Positions 18,980 to 28,550 of a stretch of 64,000 nucleotides of DNA are shown here, in pieces. The DNA is from Prosthecobacter sp. (GTDB lineage: Bacteria; Verrucomicrobiota; Verrucomicrobiia; Verrucomicrobiales; Verrucomicrobiaceae), in contig NZ_JAGRPF010000104.1 in NCBI RefSeq assembly GCF_020439865.1, positions 1 through 64,000 on the forward strand. The letters run 5' to 3'. Numbering within the stretch: position 1 is the stretch's first letter; every line of letters starts with the position of its first letter. The position numbers were made by a program, and so were the translations under genes. Below the pieces are notes generated by a model. That model had not been told where the DNA came from and searched no databases. It saw only the letters and a program-made list of their open reading frames with translations.

Positions 18980-19016
18980 AACCTGATGAACGACTTAGCT
19001 TAGCCTTTATCAGGTT
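18980..19016 (-). other. hairpin in the gap between the 19081 gene and the RRM gene
   Basis: Perfect 8-bp arms AACCTGAT and ATCAGGTT enclose 21 bases. On the minus strand the stem is followed by GTTTCTTTGG. It may end transcription from the 19081-20121 gene, or be part of the RRM leader. No coding sequence is visible in 18902-19080. Confidence 0.4.
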
Positions 19017-19080
19017 AACTTGCGGCGCCCCTGTCGTCTGGATTCAGACAATAGCAAACGATTGTTTCACTGCAGGTGCC

Positions 19081-20121
19081 TCAGCCCTGCCGTGATTCAG
19101 TGCTGTCGATGATCAATCCGGCGGGTGGGATTGGTCCGGTCATGCCAGCCTCTCCCGTTGGCACGGTGGCTGTTGCATCCGGCTTCGCACCGGCACCGCG
19201 CAGGTTGATGATCTTCTTCATCAGGTCGAACCAGAACTGGGCGCCGAGGGCCGCCGCCGCCCCCGCCATGAGCCAGCCGAGAAGGCTTTCAAAAAAGGTG
19301 CTCAAAGGGTGTGTGGCCCAGGCCAGTGCCGTGGTCTTGTTCCACCCAACGGGAAAACCAGCATCGGACAGCTCCGTGACAGCCTTGTCGAACTCGGCGC
19401 GGGCACCTGCGGATTCTTCCACGCCCATTTTGACGATGAGATCGCTCTGCGCTTTGACGGAGGCTTCCGCCCGCTGCACGAAAGCGGCACGCAGGTCGTC
19501 GTTGGTGGAGAGGGCCCGTGTCATCGCGACCACGTTCAGGTTGCAGGCAATCGCCAATGCCAGGCCGAGGCCAAAGTTCCAGACTTGTGTCAGGCGCTTG
19601 TACCAGCCGGTGGTGCGGTCCATCATCGAGTCGAACCACTGACCGGCAAGAAACTGGAAGACGCTCATGGGTTCCTGTCCGGGCAAAAGATTGCGTTCGG
19701 CATCTCGGCTCAGTGCCTGTAGTGCGCCGCGCGAATCTGCGGGAAGCTGTGAAATGCCCTTTTGCACCTGTTCCCAGCGTGTCTCTGCCTGTGCTTCGGT
19801 CCCCTTCGACTCCAAGAGGTCCATCAGCACCTGGCCGAACTGTCCGCTGGAGAGATAGGACGGGAAGTGCTTCGCCACACTCGCGTTAGCCGAGGTGTGA
19901 CGGTGCATGCCCGTCATGAGCGGATGCTGCACGAAGTCCTTCAGCGGCTCCGCGTCTTTTCCGTGCCCGGACTGTGGCAGCAGGTGCGCCAGTGCCTTCC
20001 ACAGGGTCTTTCCACGGGCATTGCTCCAGGAGAGAATCATCTCGCTCGTTGTCGAGACGAGCACACTGAACAGGAAGAAGATGAACGAGAGACCGAGGGC
20101 GACGTCGAGTGTCTGGAGCAT
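19081..20121 (-). CDS. hypothetical membrane protein
   Basis: 346 aa. Likely membrane helices lie at residues 8-28 (VALGLSFIFFLFSVLVSTTSE), about 183-203 (WNFGLGLALAIACNLNVVAMT) and about 285-305 (LLGWLMAGAAAALGAQFWF). Between the first and second is a soluble helical region of about 150 residues. A second soluble part rich in Ala and Glu lies between the second and third. The C-terminus is Pro/Gly-rich and probably flexible. I do not recognise a catalytic motif. It is flanked by hairpins and seems to be transcribed alone. Confidence 0.75.
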   Translation of the reverse strand: MLQTLDVALGLSFIFFLFSVLVSTTSEMILSWSNARGKTLWKALAHLLPQSGHGKDAEPLKDFVQHPLMTGMHRHTSANASVAKHFPSYLSSGQFGQVLMDLLESKGTEAQAETRWEQVQKGISQLPADSRGALQALSRDAERNLLPGQEPMSVFQFLAGQWFDSMMDRTTGWYKRLTQVWNFGLGLALAIACNLNVVAMTRALSTNDDLRAAFVQRAEASVKAQSDLIVKMGVEESAGARAEFDKAVTELSDAGFPVGWNKTTALAWATHPLSTFFESLLGWLMAGAAAALGAQFWFDLMKKIINLRGAGAKPDATATVPTGEAGMTGPIPPAGLIIDSTESRQG

Positions 20122-20165
20122 GGTGCGGGAGGGAACCTTGGTTGCGGAGAGTACTCAGGGCCGCG

Positions 20166-20228
20166 AATGACGAAACCAGAAATTAGAATGGCGAATGTTT
20201 CACCTTCCAAGGCTTTGCATTCGTCATT
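20166..20228 (-). other. inverted repeat after the NagB-like gene
   Basis: Perfect 9-bp arms AATGACGAA and TTCGTCATT with a 45-base loop, about 15 bases beyond the NagB-like stop. No clear T-run follows on the minus strand. It may be a weak terminator or a small palindromic element. Confidence 0.35.
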
Positions 20229-20242
20229 ACCCCCTCCGGCGG

Positions 20243-21181
20243 TCAGTGCATCTCGACCTCGCAGTGGCCGAGGCCGCCGCGATAGTAGTTGAACTGCACA
20301 TTCGGATGATCGGCGAGCAGCGACATTGGCACGGAGGAGTCCGCGAGGCGCTTGGAAATCATCAGCGCGGTGAGTCGCTGGCCCAGAGGATTGTCGTGAA
20401 GGCCGGCGTGCCAGATGCTGACCTTCTCGGCCATCCAGGTTTCCTTGGGTCCCACGGTGATCGCTTTTTGAGGCACCATCGTGATGTTGCCACCGCCGGA
20501 AGTGCGGGCGTTCTGCATCAGGGTCACGGGATGGAGATCCACAATGCGCGTGGTCAGCTTGCGGTATTCGGCAGGCGGCGGCGGCTCATTCTTGAATTTG
20601 CCAGCACGTTTGGGCGGATCGTTGAAGGCCCAGTGCTTGATGTCGCCCTGACCGCCCTGCATCACCGCGCACCGCACACCGCTCTGCCAGCTCTTGATGT
20701 AGGCAGCAGTGTCGGCTTTGGGAAAATGCAGCTGCGAGTCCGGCATGCAGAGCTTCTTTTGCATGCGGTCGAAGCAGAGCTCGCGGTCGGCGCGTTCGAA
20801 CGACAGCGGATGCTCCATCGTGACTTCCTTCTTGGTGTTTTCGTCGTACCACTCGTCCATCCCCCAGAAGTGGCCGTCTTTGATCGAGATGCCGAGATCG
20901 TTCACGAGGCGTGCCACGAGAGGCAGCTGCTCCGTGGGGCCGATCGGCCCGCAGATGCCCGCCGGATTGTCCGGTGTGGCCTGCTTCCAGGCGTGGATGT
21001 ATTCCAGAGCCTCCGCGAGATAAAAATCCTCCAGCGTGTCATACATCACCACTTTGAAGCCGGGGCGGGTGAGCTGTCTCAAATCCCTCTCCGTGAGCCG
21101 TGCGGCGTCGTTGATGAGGTCATTTTCCAACGTGGTGTAGTCCCACCAGTCCGGTGCGATGTGGCTGTGTTTACGCGGCAT
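20243..21181 (-). CDS. glucosamine-6-phosphate deaminase-like (NagB-family) protein
   Basis: 312 aa. The fold marks of NagB/6-phosphogluconolactonase-like proteins can be followed: [15 protein letters not shown], a central [14 protein letters not shown] in place of the usual LDEY motif, and [18 protein letters not shown] in place of the GIGxDGHIAFNEP motif. Thus the sugar-phosphate pocket is related but altered, and the true substrate may differ from glucosamine-6-phosphate. Divergent homologues of this type occur in Verrucomicrobiota and Planctomycetota. It seems to be a single-gene unit, divergent from mazG. Confidence 0.78.
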   Translation of the reverse strand: MPRKHSHIAPDWWDYTTLENDLINDAARLTERDLRQLTRPGFKVVMYDTLEDFYLAEALEYIHAWKQATPDNPAGICGPIGPTEQLPLVARLVNDLGISIKDGHFWGMDEWYDENTKKEVTMEHPLSFERADRELCFDRMQKKLCMPDSQLHFPKADTAAYIKSWQSGVRCAVMQGGQGDIKHWAFNDPPKRAGKFKNEPPPPAEYRKLTTRIVDLHPVTLMQNARTSGGGNITMVPQKAITVGPKETWMAEKVSIWHAGLHDNPLGQRLTALMISKRLADSSVPMSLLADHPNVQFNYYRGGLGHCEVEMH

Positions 21182-21295
21182 GGTTCGTTTGGGTTGTTGC
21201 GGAGATAGTCAGGGAGAACGGTCCTTTTGCCAAGCTCTCATCACCCCCGGTGAAAATTTTCTTCCCTCAGCCCTCGAGGCACGCTACCAGCACGC

Positions 21296-22093
21296 ATGGA
21301 CGACGCCACCATGCTCAACCACCCCGACGCCCTCACCCGCCTTCGCTACGTCGTGCACCGGCTGCGCGCGCCAGGCGGCTGCCCGTGGGATATGGAGCAG
21401 ACGCACACCTCGCTCATTCCGCATGTCATCGAAGAGGCCTATGAGGTGGCGGATGCCATCCGCGGAGGCGATTCCGCCCAGATTTGTGATGAACTCGGCG
21501 ACATTCTTCTGCAGCCCGTACTTCATGCCGAAATCGCAAGCGAGACGGGAGCTTTCGATCTCGACAAGATGGCGAACGGTCTGACCGACAAACTCATCCG
21601 CCGTCATCCGCATGTCTTTGGTGACACCACAGCCGCCACCTCTGATGCCGTGCTCAGCCAATGGGACGCCATCAAGCGCACCGAGAAGGGCACCGAGCAC
21701 GAAGGAATGCTGCATGGCACCGGCAACGGCCTGCCTGCTCTAATGCGCGCGCAGAAACTGCAGAAGAAAGCCGCGCGTGTCGGATTCGACTGGCCGGACG
21801 CTACGCCTGTCTTTGCGAAGATACGGGAAGAAGCCGCCGAACTCGAAGGAGCCATCGCCTCAGGAGACAAAGCCCACATGGAGGAGGAGCTCGGTGATCT
21901 TCTCTTCAGTGTCGTCAATCTCGCGCGCAAACTCGGCATTGAGTCCGAGCCTGCGCTCGCCGCGGCCAACGAGAAATTCACCCGCCGGTTCCACGCGATG
22001 GAGACGCATCTTCGCGAGCAGGGGCACGAACTTGGCAAGCTCTCGCTGGAGCAGATGGACGTGGCGTGGGATGCGGTGAAGCACAGTGTCTGA
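21296..22093 (+). CDS. mazG: nucleoside triphosphate pyrophosphohydrolase MazG
   Basis: 265 aa, the two-domain MazG form. The first domain has GGCPWDMEQTHTSLIPHVIEEAYEV and DELGDILLQ; the second has EEAAELEGAI and EEELGDLLFSVVNLAR. The paired EExxE and ExxD residues bind Mg and hydrolyse NTPs to NMP and pyrophosphate, which cleans the nucleotide pool. An ATG five codons in (21311) is an alternative start. Its stop overlaps the GTG start of the SNF2 gene, so the two are probably co-transcribed. Confidence 0.95.
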   Translation: MDDATMLNHPDALTRLRYVVHRLRAPGGCPWDMEQTHTSLIPHVIEEAYEVADAIRGGDSAQICDELGDILLQPVLHAEIASETGAFDLDKMANGLTDKLIRRHPHVFGDTTAATSDAVLSQWDAIKRTEKGTEHEGMLHGTGNGLPALMRAQKLQKKAARVGFDWPDATPVFAKIREEAAELEGAIASGDKAHMEEELGDLLFSVVNLARKLGIESEPALAAANEKFTRRFHAMETHLREQGHELGKLSLEQMDVAWDAVKHSV

Positions 22094-24833
22094 GAGCGCG
22101 TTCATGGAGCCCGGCGATTTCTCATTCTCACAACTCTGGACGCAGGTGCGTTCGAAGTCGTGGCTATGGTTGTTCCGGCGGCAGCAGATTGAGGAGGGCG
22201 GGCGCCTGTTGAAACACGGCGACATCGGCCTAGCGGGTGTGCATGTCTGCGCGGCGAACGAAGTCGAGATCATCGCGGGTGTCGGTACCGGATTGTTCAA
22301 CTCCGCCTCCGTCACGGCGCATCTGCGGCTGCGGGATGATGGCAGCATGGCGATGACTTCGCACTGCACCTGCGCGGTGGGCACGCTGTGCCAGCACGCG
22401 GCGGCGCTGATGCTGATGCTTGACCATGAGGAGGGACGCAACCGCATCGAAGGCATGGCGCGAGTGCGGGAGCGAACCTCTGTTGCGCCGGAGGATGAGC
22501 CTGAGGTTCGGAAGGAACCCGTGGAGGTCGAGATGCCTCCGTCTGAACCCCGGCCGTTGCTGCTGGTGAGGCGCATGATGGTGGAGATGCCGCAGATCAC
22601 CGCGAAGCGAAACATCGGCGGCTGGGAACCGCGCAGCATCGCTTTCATCCAGCCTTGCGCGGAATACGACGACTGTCCTCTGCGCTTTGAGATGCTTGTG
22701 CGCAGTCCGGCGCATCAGTGGGAGGATGAATCGGGCAAACGCCACACCTTGGTGCGCAACCTGCGCTCGGAACGCTTGTTGCTCGCCGATTTGTCCAGCC
22801 TGGGCTTCAAGTCGTTCTCCGAGGCGCTGCCTGGAGCCAAGGCTCCCGAATCCACGCTCGGGTTCATGGCCGTGGCGGGAGATCAGGCGTTGTTTTGGTC
22901 CCAGTTTCTCAAGGACCAGGTGCCGAAGCTGCGGGAGACCGGCTGGCGCGTCGAAGTGCCCGAGGGCATCGGCTTCCAAATCCATGAGGCGGACGAAGAC
23001 GCGTGGTTCACCGATCTCGCTGCGGATCAGGGAGGTCGTGAGTGGTTTTCGCTTGATCTGGGTGTCGAGATTGAAGGACGTCGCATCTCGATGGTGCCGC
23101 TGCTTGTCGATTGCGTCGATCAGGGGCTCACTTCGTCCGTGCTCGAGAAGAATCTCGATCAGCGCTTTCTGCTCTCGCTGGGAGGTGACGACGGCGACGT
23201 GCTCTCCGTGCCGGCGCATCGTCTCGTGGTGCTTCTTCGCTTCTTTGACGAACTGCTCGCCACACGACCTGTGCGTAAAGACGGCAAGCTTCAGCTCGAC
23301 AAACTGCGCGCCGCGCAGCTCGCCACGCTTGATGGCATGCCGATTCGTGCTCCGGCTGAGCTCACCGCGCTGAGCGAGCAGCTCGGCAGTTTCCGCGAGA
23401 TCGGCCTCATCAATCCGCCAGCGTCGCTCAAGGCCAGTCTGCGCGACTATCAGCGAGAAGGCGCTTCTTGGATGCAATTCCTGCGCGAGTTCGGACTGCA
23501 CGGCATTCTGGCCGACGACATGGGCCTGGGCAAAACGCTGCAGACGCTCACGCACATCCTCGTCGAGAAGGAAAGCGGGCGCATGAAGCATCCCTGTCTA
23601 ATTGTGGCTCCAACGAGCGTGCTGCGAAACTGGATCAATGAGTCGATCAAGTTCACACCGACACTCAGTCTGCTGCTCATGCACGGGCAGTCGCGCAAAA
23701 GCGATTTCAAGCATCTCAAGCAGTACGATCTTGTCGTCACCAGCTATCCGCTGCTCGTGCGTGATGCCGATGTGATGCAGGCGCAGGACTGGCACGTCGT
23801 GGTGCTTGATGAAGCGCAGAACATCAAAAATCCGAAGAGCCTAGCCGCGCAGGTTTGCGGTGGCCTGAAGGCGAAACACCGCCTCTGCCTCACCGGGACG
23901 CCGATGGAGAACCACCTCGGCGAGCTGTGGAGCCTCTACAATTTCCTCATGCCCGGGCTCCTGAGCGATGCTGACACTTTTCGTCAGCACTACCGCAATC
24001 CCATCGAGCGTGATGCGGATGCGGAGCGCCAGAAACAGCTCAGCACGCGCATCCAGCCGCTGCTGTTGCGCCGCACCAAGGACGCAGTGGCCAAAGAACT
24101 GCCGCCAAAGACGGAAATCCTGCACAGCATTGAACTTGGCCGGGCACAGACCGATTTGTATGAGACCATCCGCGCTGCGATGGACAAACGCGTGCGCGAG
24201 GCGATTGAGGTAAACGGTTTGGACCGTTCGCAGATCGTCGTGCTCGATGCGCTGCTCAAACTCCGCCAGGTCTGCTGTCATCCGCGGCTGCTGAAGCAGG
24301 AGACGGCGCAGACTGTCGAGGACTCCGCCAAGACTGCCTATCTGATGGATGAGATGTTGCCGGAACTGATCGAGGAAGGACGCCGCATCCTCATCTTCTC
24401 GCAGTTCACCGAGATGCTCGCGCTGATCGAGGCGCGCTTGAAAAAAGAGGGCATGCGCTATGTGAAGCTCACTGGCAGCACGAAGGATCGTGAAACACCG
24501 ATTCAGGAGTTTCAGGCCGGCAAGGTTCCCATCTTTCTCATCAGTCTGAAGGCCGGTGGCGCGGGCATCAACCTCACCACCGCGGACACCGTGATCCATT
24601 ACGACCCGTGGTGGAATCCGGCGGCGGAAGCGCAGGCGAGTGACCGCGCGCATCGCATTGGACAGAAGAATCCCGTCTTCGTCCACAAGCTCATCTGCGA
24701 GAACACGATCGAGGAGCGCATTCTCAAAATGCAGCAGAAGAAGGCGGCGCTGGTCGAGGGCCTGCTCTCTGGGCGCAGTGACAAGCTTCAGCTCACGCAG
24801 GCCGACATTCAGGCGCTTTTCATGGCCGAATAG
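22086..24833 (+). CDS. SWIM zinc-finger SNF2-family DNA helicase
   Basis: 915 aa from a GTG overlapping the mazG stop; ATG at 22104 is an alternative. An N-terminal SWIM zinc finger (CTCAVGTLCQHAAAL) lies near residue 95. The Snf2 motor starts near residue 455: Walker A ILADDMGLGKTLQT, VVTSYPLL, Walker B VVLDEAQNIKNP, LTGTPMENHLGELWSL. The helicase C half ends with KAGGAGINLTTAD and ASDRAHRIGQKNPV. This is the HepA/RapA-like bacterial SNF2 group that moves on duplex DNA or displaces bound proteins. No restriction or modification genes are next to it. Confidence 0.94.
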   Translation: MSESAFMEPGDFSFSQLWTQVRSKSWLWLFRRQQIEEGGRLLKHGDIGLAGVHVCAANEVEIIAGVGTGLFNSASVTAHLRLRDDGSMAMTSHCTCAVGTLCQHAAALMLMLDHEEGRNRIEGMARVRERTSVAPEDEPEVRKEPVEVEMPPSEPRPLLLVRRMMVEMPQITAKRNIGGWEPRSIAFIQPCAEYDDCPLRFEMLVRSPAHQWEDESGKRHTLVRNLRSERLLLADLSSLGFKSFSEALPGAKAPESTLGFMAVAGDQALFWSQFLKDQVPKLRETGWRVEVPEGIGFQIHEADEDAWFTDLAADQGGREWFSLDLGVEIEGRRISMVPLLVDCVDQGLTSSVLEKNLDQRFLLSLGGDDGDVLSVPAHRLVVLLRFFDELLATRPVRKDGKLQLDKLRAAQLATLDGMPIRAPAELTALSEQLGSFREIGLINPPASLKASLRDYQREGASWMQFLREFGLHGILADDMGLGKTLQTLTHILVEKESGRMKHPCLIVAPTSVLRNWINESIKFTPTLSLLLMHGQSRKSDFKHLKQYDLVVTSYPLLVRDADVMQAQDWHVVVLDEAQNIKNPKSLAAQVCGGLKAKHRLCLTGTPMENHLGELWSLYNFLMPGLLSDADTFRQHYRNPIERDADAERQKQLSTRIQPLLLRRTKDAVAKELPPKTEILHSIELGRAQTDLYETIRAAMDKRVREAIEVNGLDRSQIVVLDALLKLRQVCCHPRLLKQETAQTVEDSAKTAYLMDEMLPELIEEGRRILIFSQFTEMLALIEARLKKEGMRYVKLTGSTKDRETPIQEFQAGKVPIFLISLKAGGAGINLTTADTVIHYDPWWNPAAEAQASDRAHRIGQKNPVFVHKLICENTIEERILKMQQKKAALVEGLLSGRSDKLQLTQADIQALFMAE

Positions 24834-24836
24834 AAA

Positions 24837-27275
24837 TCAGCCGACGAGGAAGCCCTGGTCGTCGAGTTTGACACCTGCGATGCTCACGGTGCGTTCGTCG
24901 TCTGGCATGAGGCCGCTGATGCACACGCCGTCGGCGGTGGATTCGATGCGAAGTCCTGGCAGCAGGCGGCCGATTGAATTGGGTTTCCGGCCGAACTGTT
25001 CGTCTTTGTCATTCGCCGGCATCGGTGGATCAGGAACCTCGACGGAGACGAGGATGCCGGTCTCCGCATCAATGTAACCGCGCAGAGCCGGGGCAGGGGA
25101 CGTTGAGGTGATGTCGCTGTCGAGGCAAAAGGCGAGGCGTTCGTGGCCTGTGAGTTTCGAGAGAGTCGCGCGCGTGCCAAAAGCAATGAGATGCGTGGCG
25201 TGGGCTTCGCTCGGGCATTCGACGTATTTGGATCCGGGGATCAACTGGGTGAGCGCCTTCACGGTTCGGTGAACGACACTTCCTTCTGGCTCCAGACTGA
25301 CGAAAACATCTCCAGCGCGATGCCATTCCACTTCGGCAAGGCGTTTGGCATTGGCAAAGGCCACCTTGTCCTCGCCGGCGTGTGTCCAGCTTTTGCGTCC
25401 GAGAAAGGCCTCGTCGCTAAGGGCGAGCATCGAACGGCGAACGGCCTCTGTGGTGGCTTCGCGCGCAGCTAACGGTTCGCCGAAATGCACTTCGACGGGA
25501 TAGCGCAGATGCTTGGGGCGTTTGGTGAAGAACTTGCCGCCTTGGAAGGAAAAGATGCTGCCGTAGAGACCGTCGAGATAGACGGGAACAACATGCGCAT
25601 CCGCCTGACGCGCCATGAGCTCGAAGCCTTTGCGCAGTTCGTTCACCATGCCGTGACGGGTGATCTGGCCTTCGGGGAACAGGCAGACGACCTCGCCTTC
25701 CTTGAGAGCTGTGGCGACGGAGCGGATGGCGTCCTTGGCACGTGTCGCGGAGATTGGCACGGTGCCGACGAGACGCATGAGCCATTTCAGCCACCAAAGA
25801 TTGTAAAGCGCATCCCACATGACGAAGCGCACCGGACGGCGACTGGCGGAGCCGACGATGAGAGCATCGACATAGCTCACATGATTGGGCAGCAGCAGCA
25901 CGCCGCCGGTCTCCGGAATGCGGTCCACATTCACAGGCTTCACCTTGTAGAGGGCGCGCACGGCGGCGAGCATGAGGAAGCGGACGAGGTCCTGGGGAAG
26001 CAGGCGCATCGTGTAAACAGCGGCCGCGAAGGTCGGAATTGAGAGCAGGATAAACTGGGTCGAGGAACTGAGTTCGAGCCATTTCATCAAGGCAACGATG
26101 GCCACGGCGACAAGCGTGCCGAGGCAGTCCATCAGGTTCATCCCGGCATGAATGCGCGCCTTTTCATTTTTCTCCGCCTTGTCCTGGGCGAAGGCGTAAA
26201 GCGGCACCATGAAGCAACCGCCTGCAGCACCGGTGAAGATGATGCCCGCATACATCCAACTGCTGCCCAGGGAGGCGAGACCGGACCAGAGCAGACCAGC
26301 CACAAGGCCAAACCCGCCGAGCGGGATCAGGCCTAGTTCGATGCGGTTTTTGCTGATGTGCGACGCGAAGAAGCTGCCGCTGATCACACCGATGCCAAGA
26401 ATACCGGCGACCTTCGCGAGTTCCATCGGCCCGTCGCCATGACCCGTGTCCGGATGTAATTCTTTGGTGAGCGTGACGAGGATGAAGCTCAGCGCGTTGG
26501 AGATGAACCAAAAGTAAGTGACCCCGAGAGCCGCGAGGCGGACAGAACGCCGGCGGAAGACGATTTTGAGACTCTCAAAGTGCTCCAAGGCCATGCCTTT
26601 GCGCCAGTGAACGTCATGATGCGACGGCGTCTGCTGGATGCAGAGGGCGGCGATCAGTTCTCCGATGCCGAAGATGCTGATGATGATGAGCGGCCAGAGC
26701 GCCGACATCCAAGCATCGCCCGTCTTTTCATACTCAGTGCCATACCAGATGCCGCCGGCCCACATGCCGCCGAGGATGCCTGCGAGCATCGTGACTTGCA
26801 GCCAGCCTGAGACGCGTCCGAGTCGGCGTGAGCCTGCGAGCTCCTTCATGATGCCCATCTTCGCCGGGCTGAGCACCGCCGCCTGGACCGCCAGCACGAA
26901 GAATCCGACAAGGCAGATTTCGAGCGAACCGGGAACACGCTTCATCCACAGGGCAAGGGCGAGCCATGCAAAGCAGATGATCTGCATGACCTGCATCCAG
27001 ATGATGACGTTGCGCTTGGAGAATCGGTCCGACCAGTAGCCGGCGAGGGGGGCAAACAGCATGTAGGGCAGTGAGAAGATCGCGCCAAGCCAAAGCTCCA
27101 TATGGCGGCCCACCCACGAGTCGCGGGCGATGATGATCGACAGGGCGATCAGCAGCATTTTGACAAAGTTGTCGCTGAACGAATTCAGCGCCTGAACGAT
27201 GAGCACGAGAACAATGGACGCCCAGTTCCGGCGTGGCAGGTTCGGTGCGTTGTCGAGGGCGGCGTATTCGGGCAT
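24837..27275 (-). CDS. MFS transporter fused to PlsC acyltransferase with degenerate adenylation-like tail
   Basis: 812 aa. Residues 1-415 form an MFS transporter of the lysophospholipid type (LplT): SDNFVKMLLIALS and PLAGYWSDRFSKR are visible. Residues about 430-640 are a PlsC acyltransferase with the catalytic LLPNHVSYVDAL and FPEGQITRHG. The last 150 residues resemble the middle and end of an acyl-ACP synthetase (NSIGRLLPGLRIE, VCISG), but the ATP-binding motif is missing. E. coli splits the same set into LplT and Aas. The protein probably imports and re-acylates lysophospholipids. It lies 9 bases after ispD. Confidence 0.88.
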   Translation of the reverse strand: MPEYAALDNAPNLPRRNWASIVLVLIVQALNSFSDNFVKMLLIALSIIIARDSWVGRHMELWLGAIFSLPYMLFAPLAGYWSDRFSKRNVIIWMQVMQIICFAWLALALWMKRVPGSLEICLVGFFVLAVQAAVLSPAKMGIMKELAGSRRLGRVSGWLQVTMLAGILGGMWAGGIWYGTEYEKTGDAWMSALWPLIIISIFGIGELIAALCIQQTPSHHDVHWRKGMALEHFESLKIVFRRRSVRLAALGVTYFWFISNALSFILVTLTKELHPDTGHGDGPMELAKVAGILGIGVISGSFFASHISKNRIELGLIPLGGFGLVAGLLWSGLASLGSSWMYAGIIFTGAAGGCFMVPLYAFAQDKAEKNEKARIHAGMNLMDCLGTLVAVAIVALMKWLELSSSTQFILLSIPTFAAAVYTMRLLPQDLVRFLMLAAVRALYKVKPVNVDRIPETGGVLLLPNHVSYVDALIVGSASRRPVRFVMWDALYNLWWLKWLMRLVGTVPISATRAKDAIRSVATALKEGEVVCLFPEGQITRHGMVNELRKGFELMARQADAHVVPVYLDGLYGSIFSFQGGKFFTKRPKHLRYPVEVHFGEPLAAREATTEAVRRSMLALSDEAFLGRKSWTHAGEDKVAFANAKRLAEVEWHRAGDVFVSLEPEGSVVHRTVKALTQLIPGSKYVECPSEAHATHLIAFGTRATLSKLTGHERLAFCLDSDITSTSPAPALRGYIDAETGILVSVEVPDPPMPANDKDEQFGRKPNSIGRLLPGLRIESTADGVCISGLMPDDERTVSIAGVKLDDQGFLVG

Positions 27276-27283
27276 GGCGGCGT

Positions 27284-27949
27284 TCAGTCCACAAAACGTT
27301 CCGCCAGCGCGATGTCGGCTGGAAACGTGATTTTCGGATTCGGCTCGAAGTTTTCGATCACAAACACGGGCTCTCCAAGATGTTGCACGGCGGAAACTTC
27401 GTCAGTGACGAGAAGGCCGTCGCGAATCACCGCTTCGTAGGACCGCATCAGAATGTCTTTTTGGAAGACCTGCGGGGTCTCCATGATCCAGGCATTCGAG
27501 CGGTCGATGGAATCGATGATGCGGTCTTCGCCGTCACAGCGCTTGAGCGTTTCGGTCATCGGGCGGGCGCAGGCGACAGCGGCCTTCTGTCTGGCCGCTT
27601 CCACGCAGCGGGTGATCTGCGCCACAGAAATGAGCGGACGCGCGCCATCATGCACGGCGACGATGTCACAGGCCGGGTTCAATGCCCGGAGACCCGCCTG
27701 TACGGAGAGATGGCGCTCAGCGCCGCCAATGATGATTTGCGTGACCTTCTCGGCGCCGCTGGAGCGCCACACATCGACTTCCATGCGCAAGGCATCGCTG
27801 GTGACGACGATGATTTCGTCAATGACCGCGCACTTTTGAAACACGCCGATCGTGCGTCGCAAGACGGGTTCGCCGCTGAGCTGGGCCAGGAGCTTGTTGA
27901 AGCCCATGCGACGGCTGCTGCCAGCGGCAACGATGATGGCGGAAGTCAT
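27284..27949 (-). CDS. ispD: 2-C-methyl-D-erythritol 4-phosphate cytidylyltransferase
   Basis: 221 aa, normal IspD length. The CTP site is IIVAAGSSRRMGFNKLLAQLSG; VAVHDGARPLIS and VTDEVSAVQHLGEPV are family motifs; and it ends PADIALAERF. IspD forms CDP-methylerythritol from CTP and MEP in the MEP isoprenoid pathway. No ispF or ispE is in the window. It follows the YqeY-like gene by 17 bases and precedes the MFS-acyltransferase gene by 8 bases, so a three-gene transcript is likely. Confidence 0.96.
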   Translation of the reverse strand: MTSAIIVAAGSSRRMGFNKLLAQLSGEPVLRRTIGVFQKCAVIDEIIVVTSDALRMEVDVWRSSGAEKVTQIIIGGAERHLSVQAGLRALNPACDIVAVHDGARPLISVAQITRCVEAARQKAAVACARPMTETLKRCDGEDRIIDSIDRSNAWIMETPQVFQKDILMRSYEAVIRDGLLVTDEVSAVQHLGEPVFVIENFEPNPKITFPADIALAERFVD

Positions 27950-27966
27950 GAAGACGTTCGGGTCGG

Positions 27967-28419
27967 TTACGCGAGGCGTTTTGCGACTTCGGTCGAGATC
28001 GACTTGCTGTCGGCACGTCCAGCGACGCGCTCCTGTAGCGCCTTCATCACGCCGCCCATGTCTTTCTTGGATGTGGCGCCGAGTTCTGCGATGACGGTCT
28101 CGACGAGTTTGGCCAGTTCGTCGGCACTCATGGCGGCAGGGAGATACTTTTCCAGAACGGCGATCTCGGCTTTGGCGGCGTCCACCGCTTCCGGACGACC
28201 GGCTTTTTCAGCCCCATCCACGGAGTCCTGCAGTTTCTTGATCTCCTTGCGCACGACGGCAAGCGCGTCGGTGTCGCCCAGTTCTCCGTCCGCGCCGAGT
28301 TTTTCGATGGCGGCATACTTAAGGGCCGACTTGAGGTTGCGGATCACGTTGAGAGCCACGGTGTCCTTGGCGCGCATGGCGTTTTTAAGATCTTCGGAAA
28401 TCTGGGAGATGAAGCTCAT
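27967..28419 (-). CDS. GatB/YqeY-domain protein
   Basis: 150 aa. The protein matches the free-standing YqeY family: an N-terminal SQISEDLKNAMRAKDTVALNVIRNLKSALK, a central EIAVLEKYLPAAMSADELAKLV and a C-terminal SKKDMGGVMKALQERVAGRADSKSIS (shown in two linked parts of the same motif). The fold is the tail domain of the GatB amidotransferase, thought to bind tRNA. The role of stand-alone YqeY is not settled. It leads the operon with ispD. Confidence 0.92.
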   Translation of the reverse strand: MSFISQISEDLKNAMRAKDTVALNVIRNLKSALKYAAIEKLGADGELGDTDALAVVRKEIKKLQDSVDGAEKAGRPEAVDAAKAEIAVLEKYLPAAMSADELAKLVETVIAELGATSKKDMGGVMKALQERVAGRADSKSISTEVAKRLA

Positions 28420-28550
28420 CGGAAAGGTGGCGTGGTTGGGTTAAGCTGGCCCGCGATCATGGCGTGGCGGCGGCCTTTGTCCACCTGTTAGGGAGCGCCG
28501 AATGGATTGGCCTTTGCACAGCCCGGGCCGCCGTGCATGGTCAATTTACT

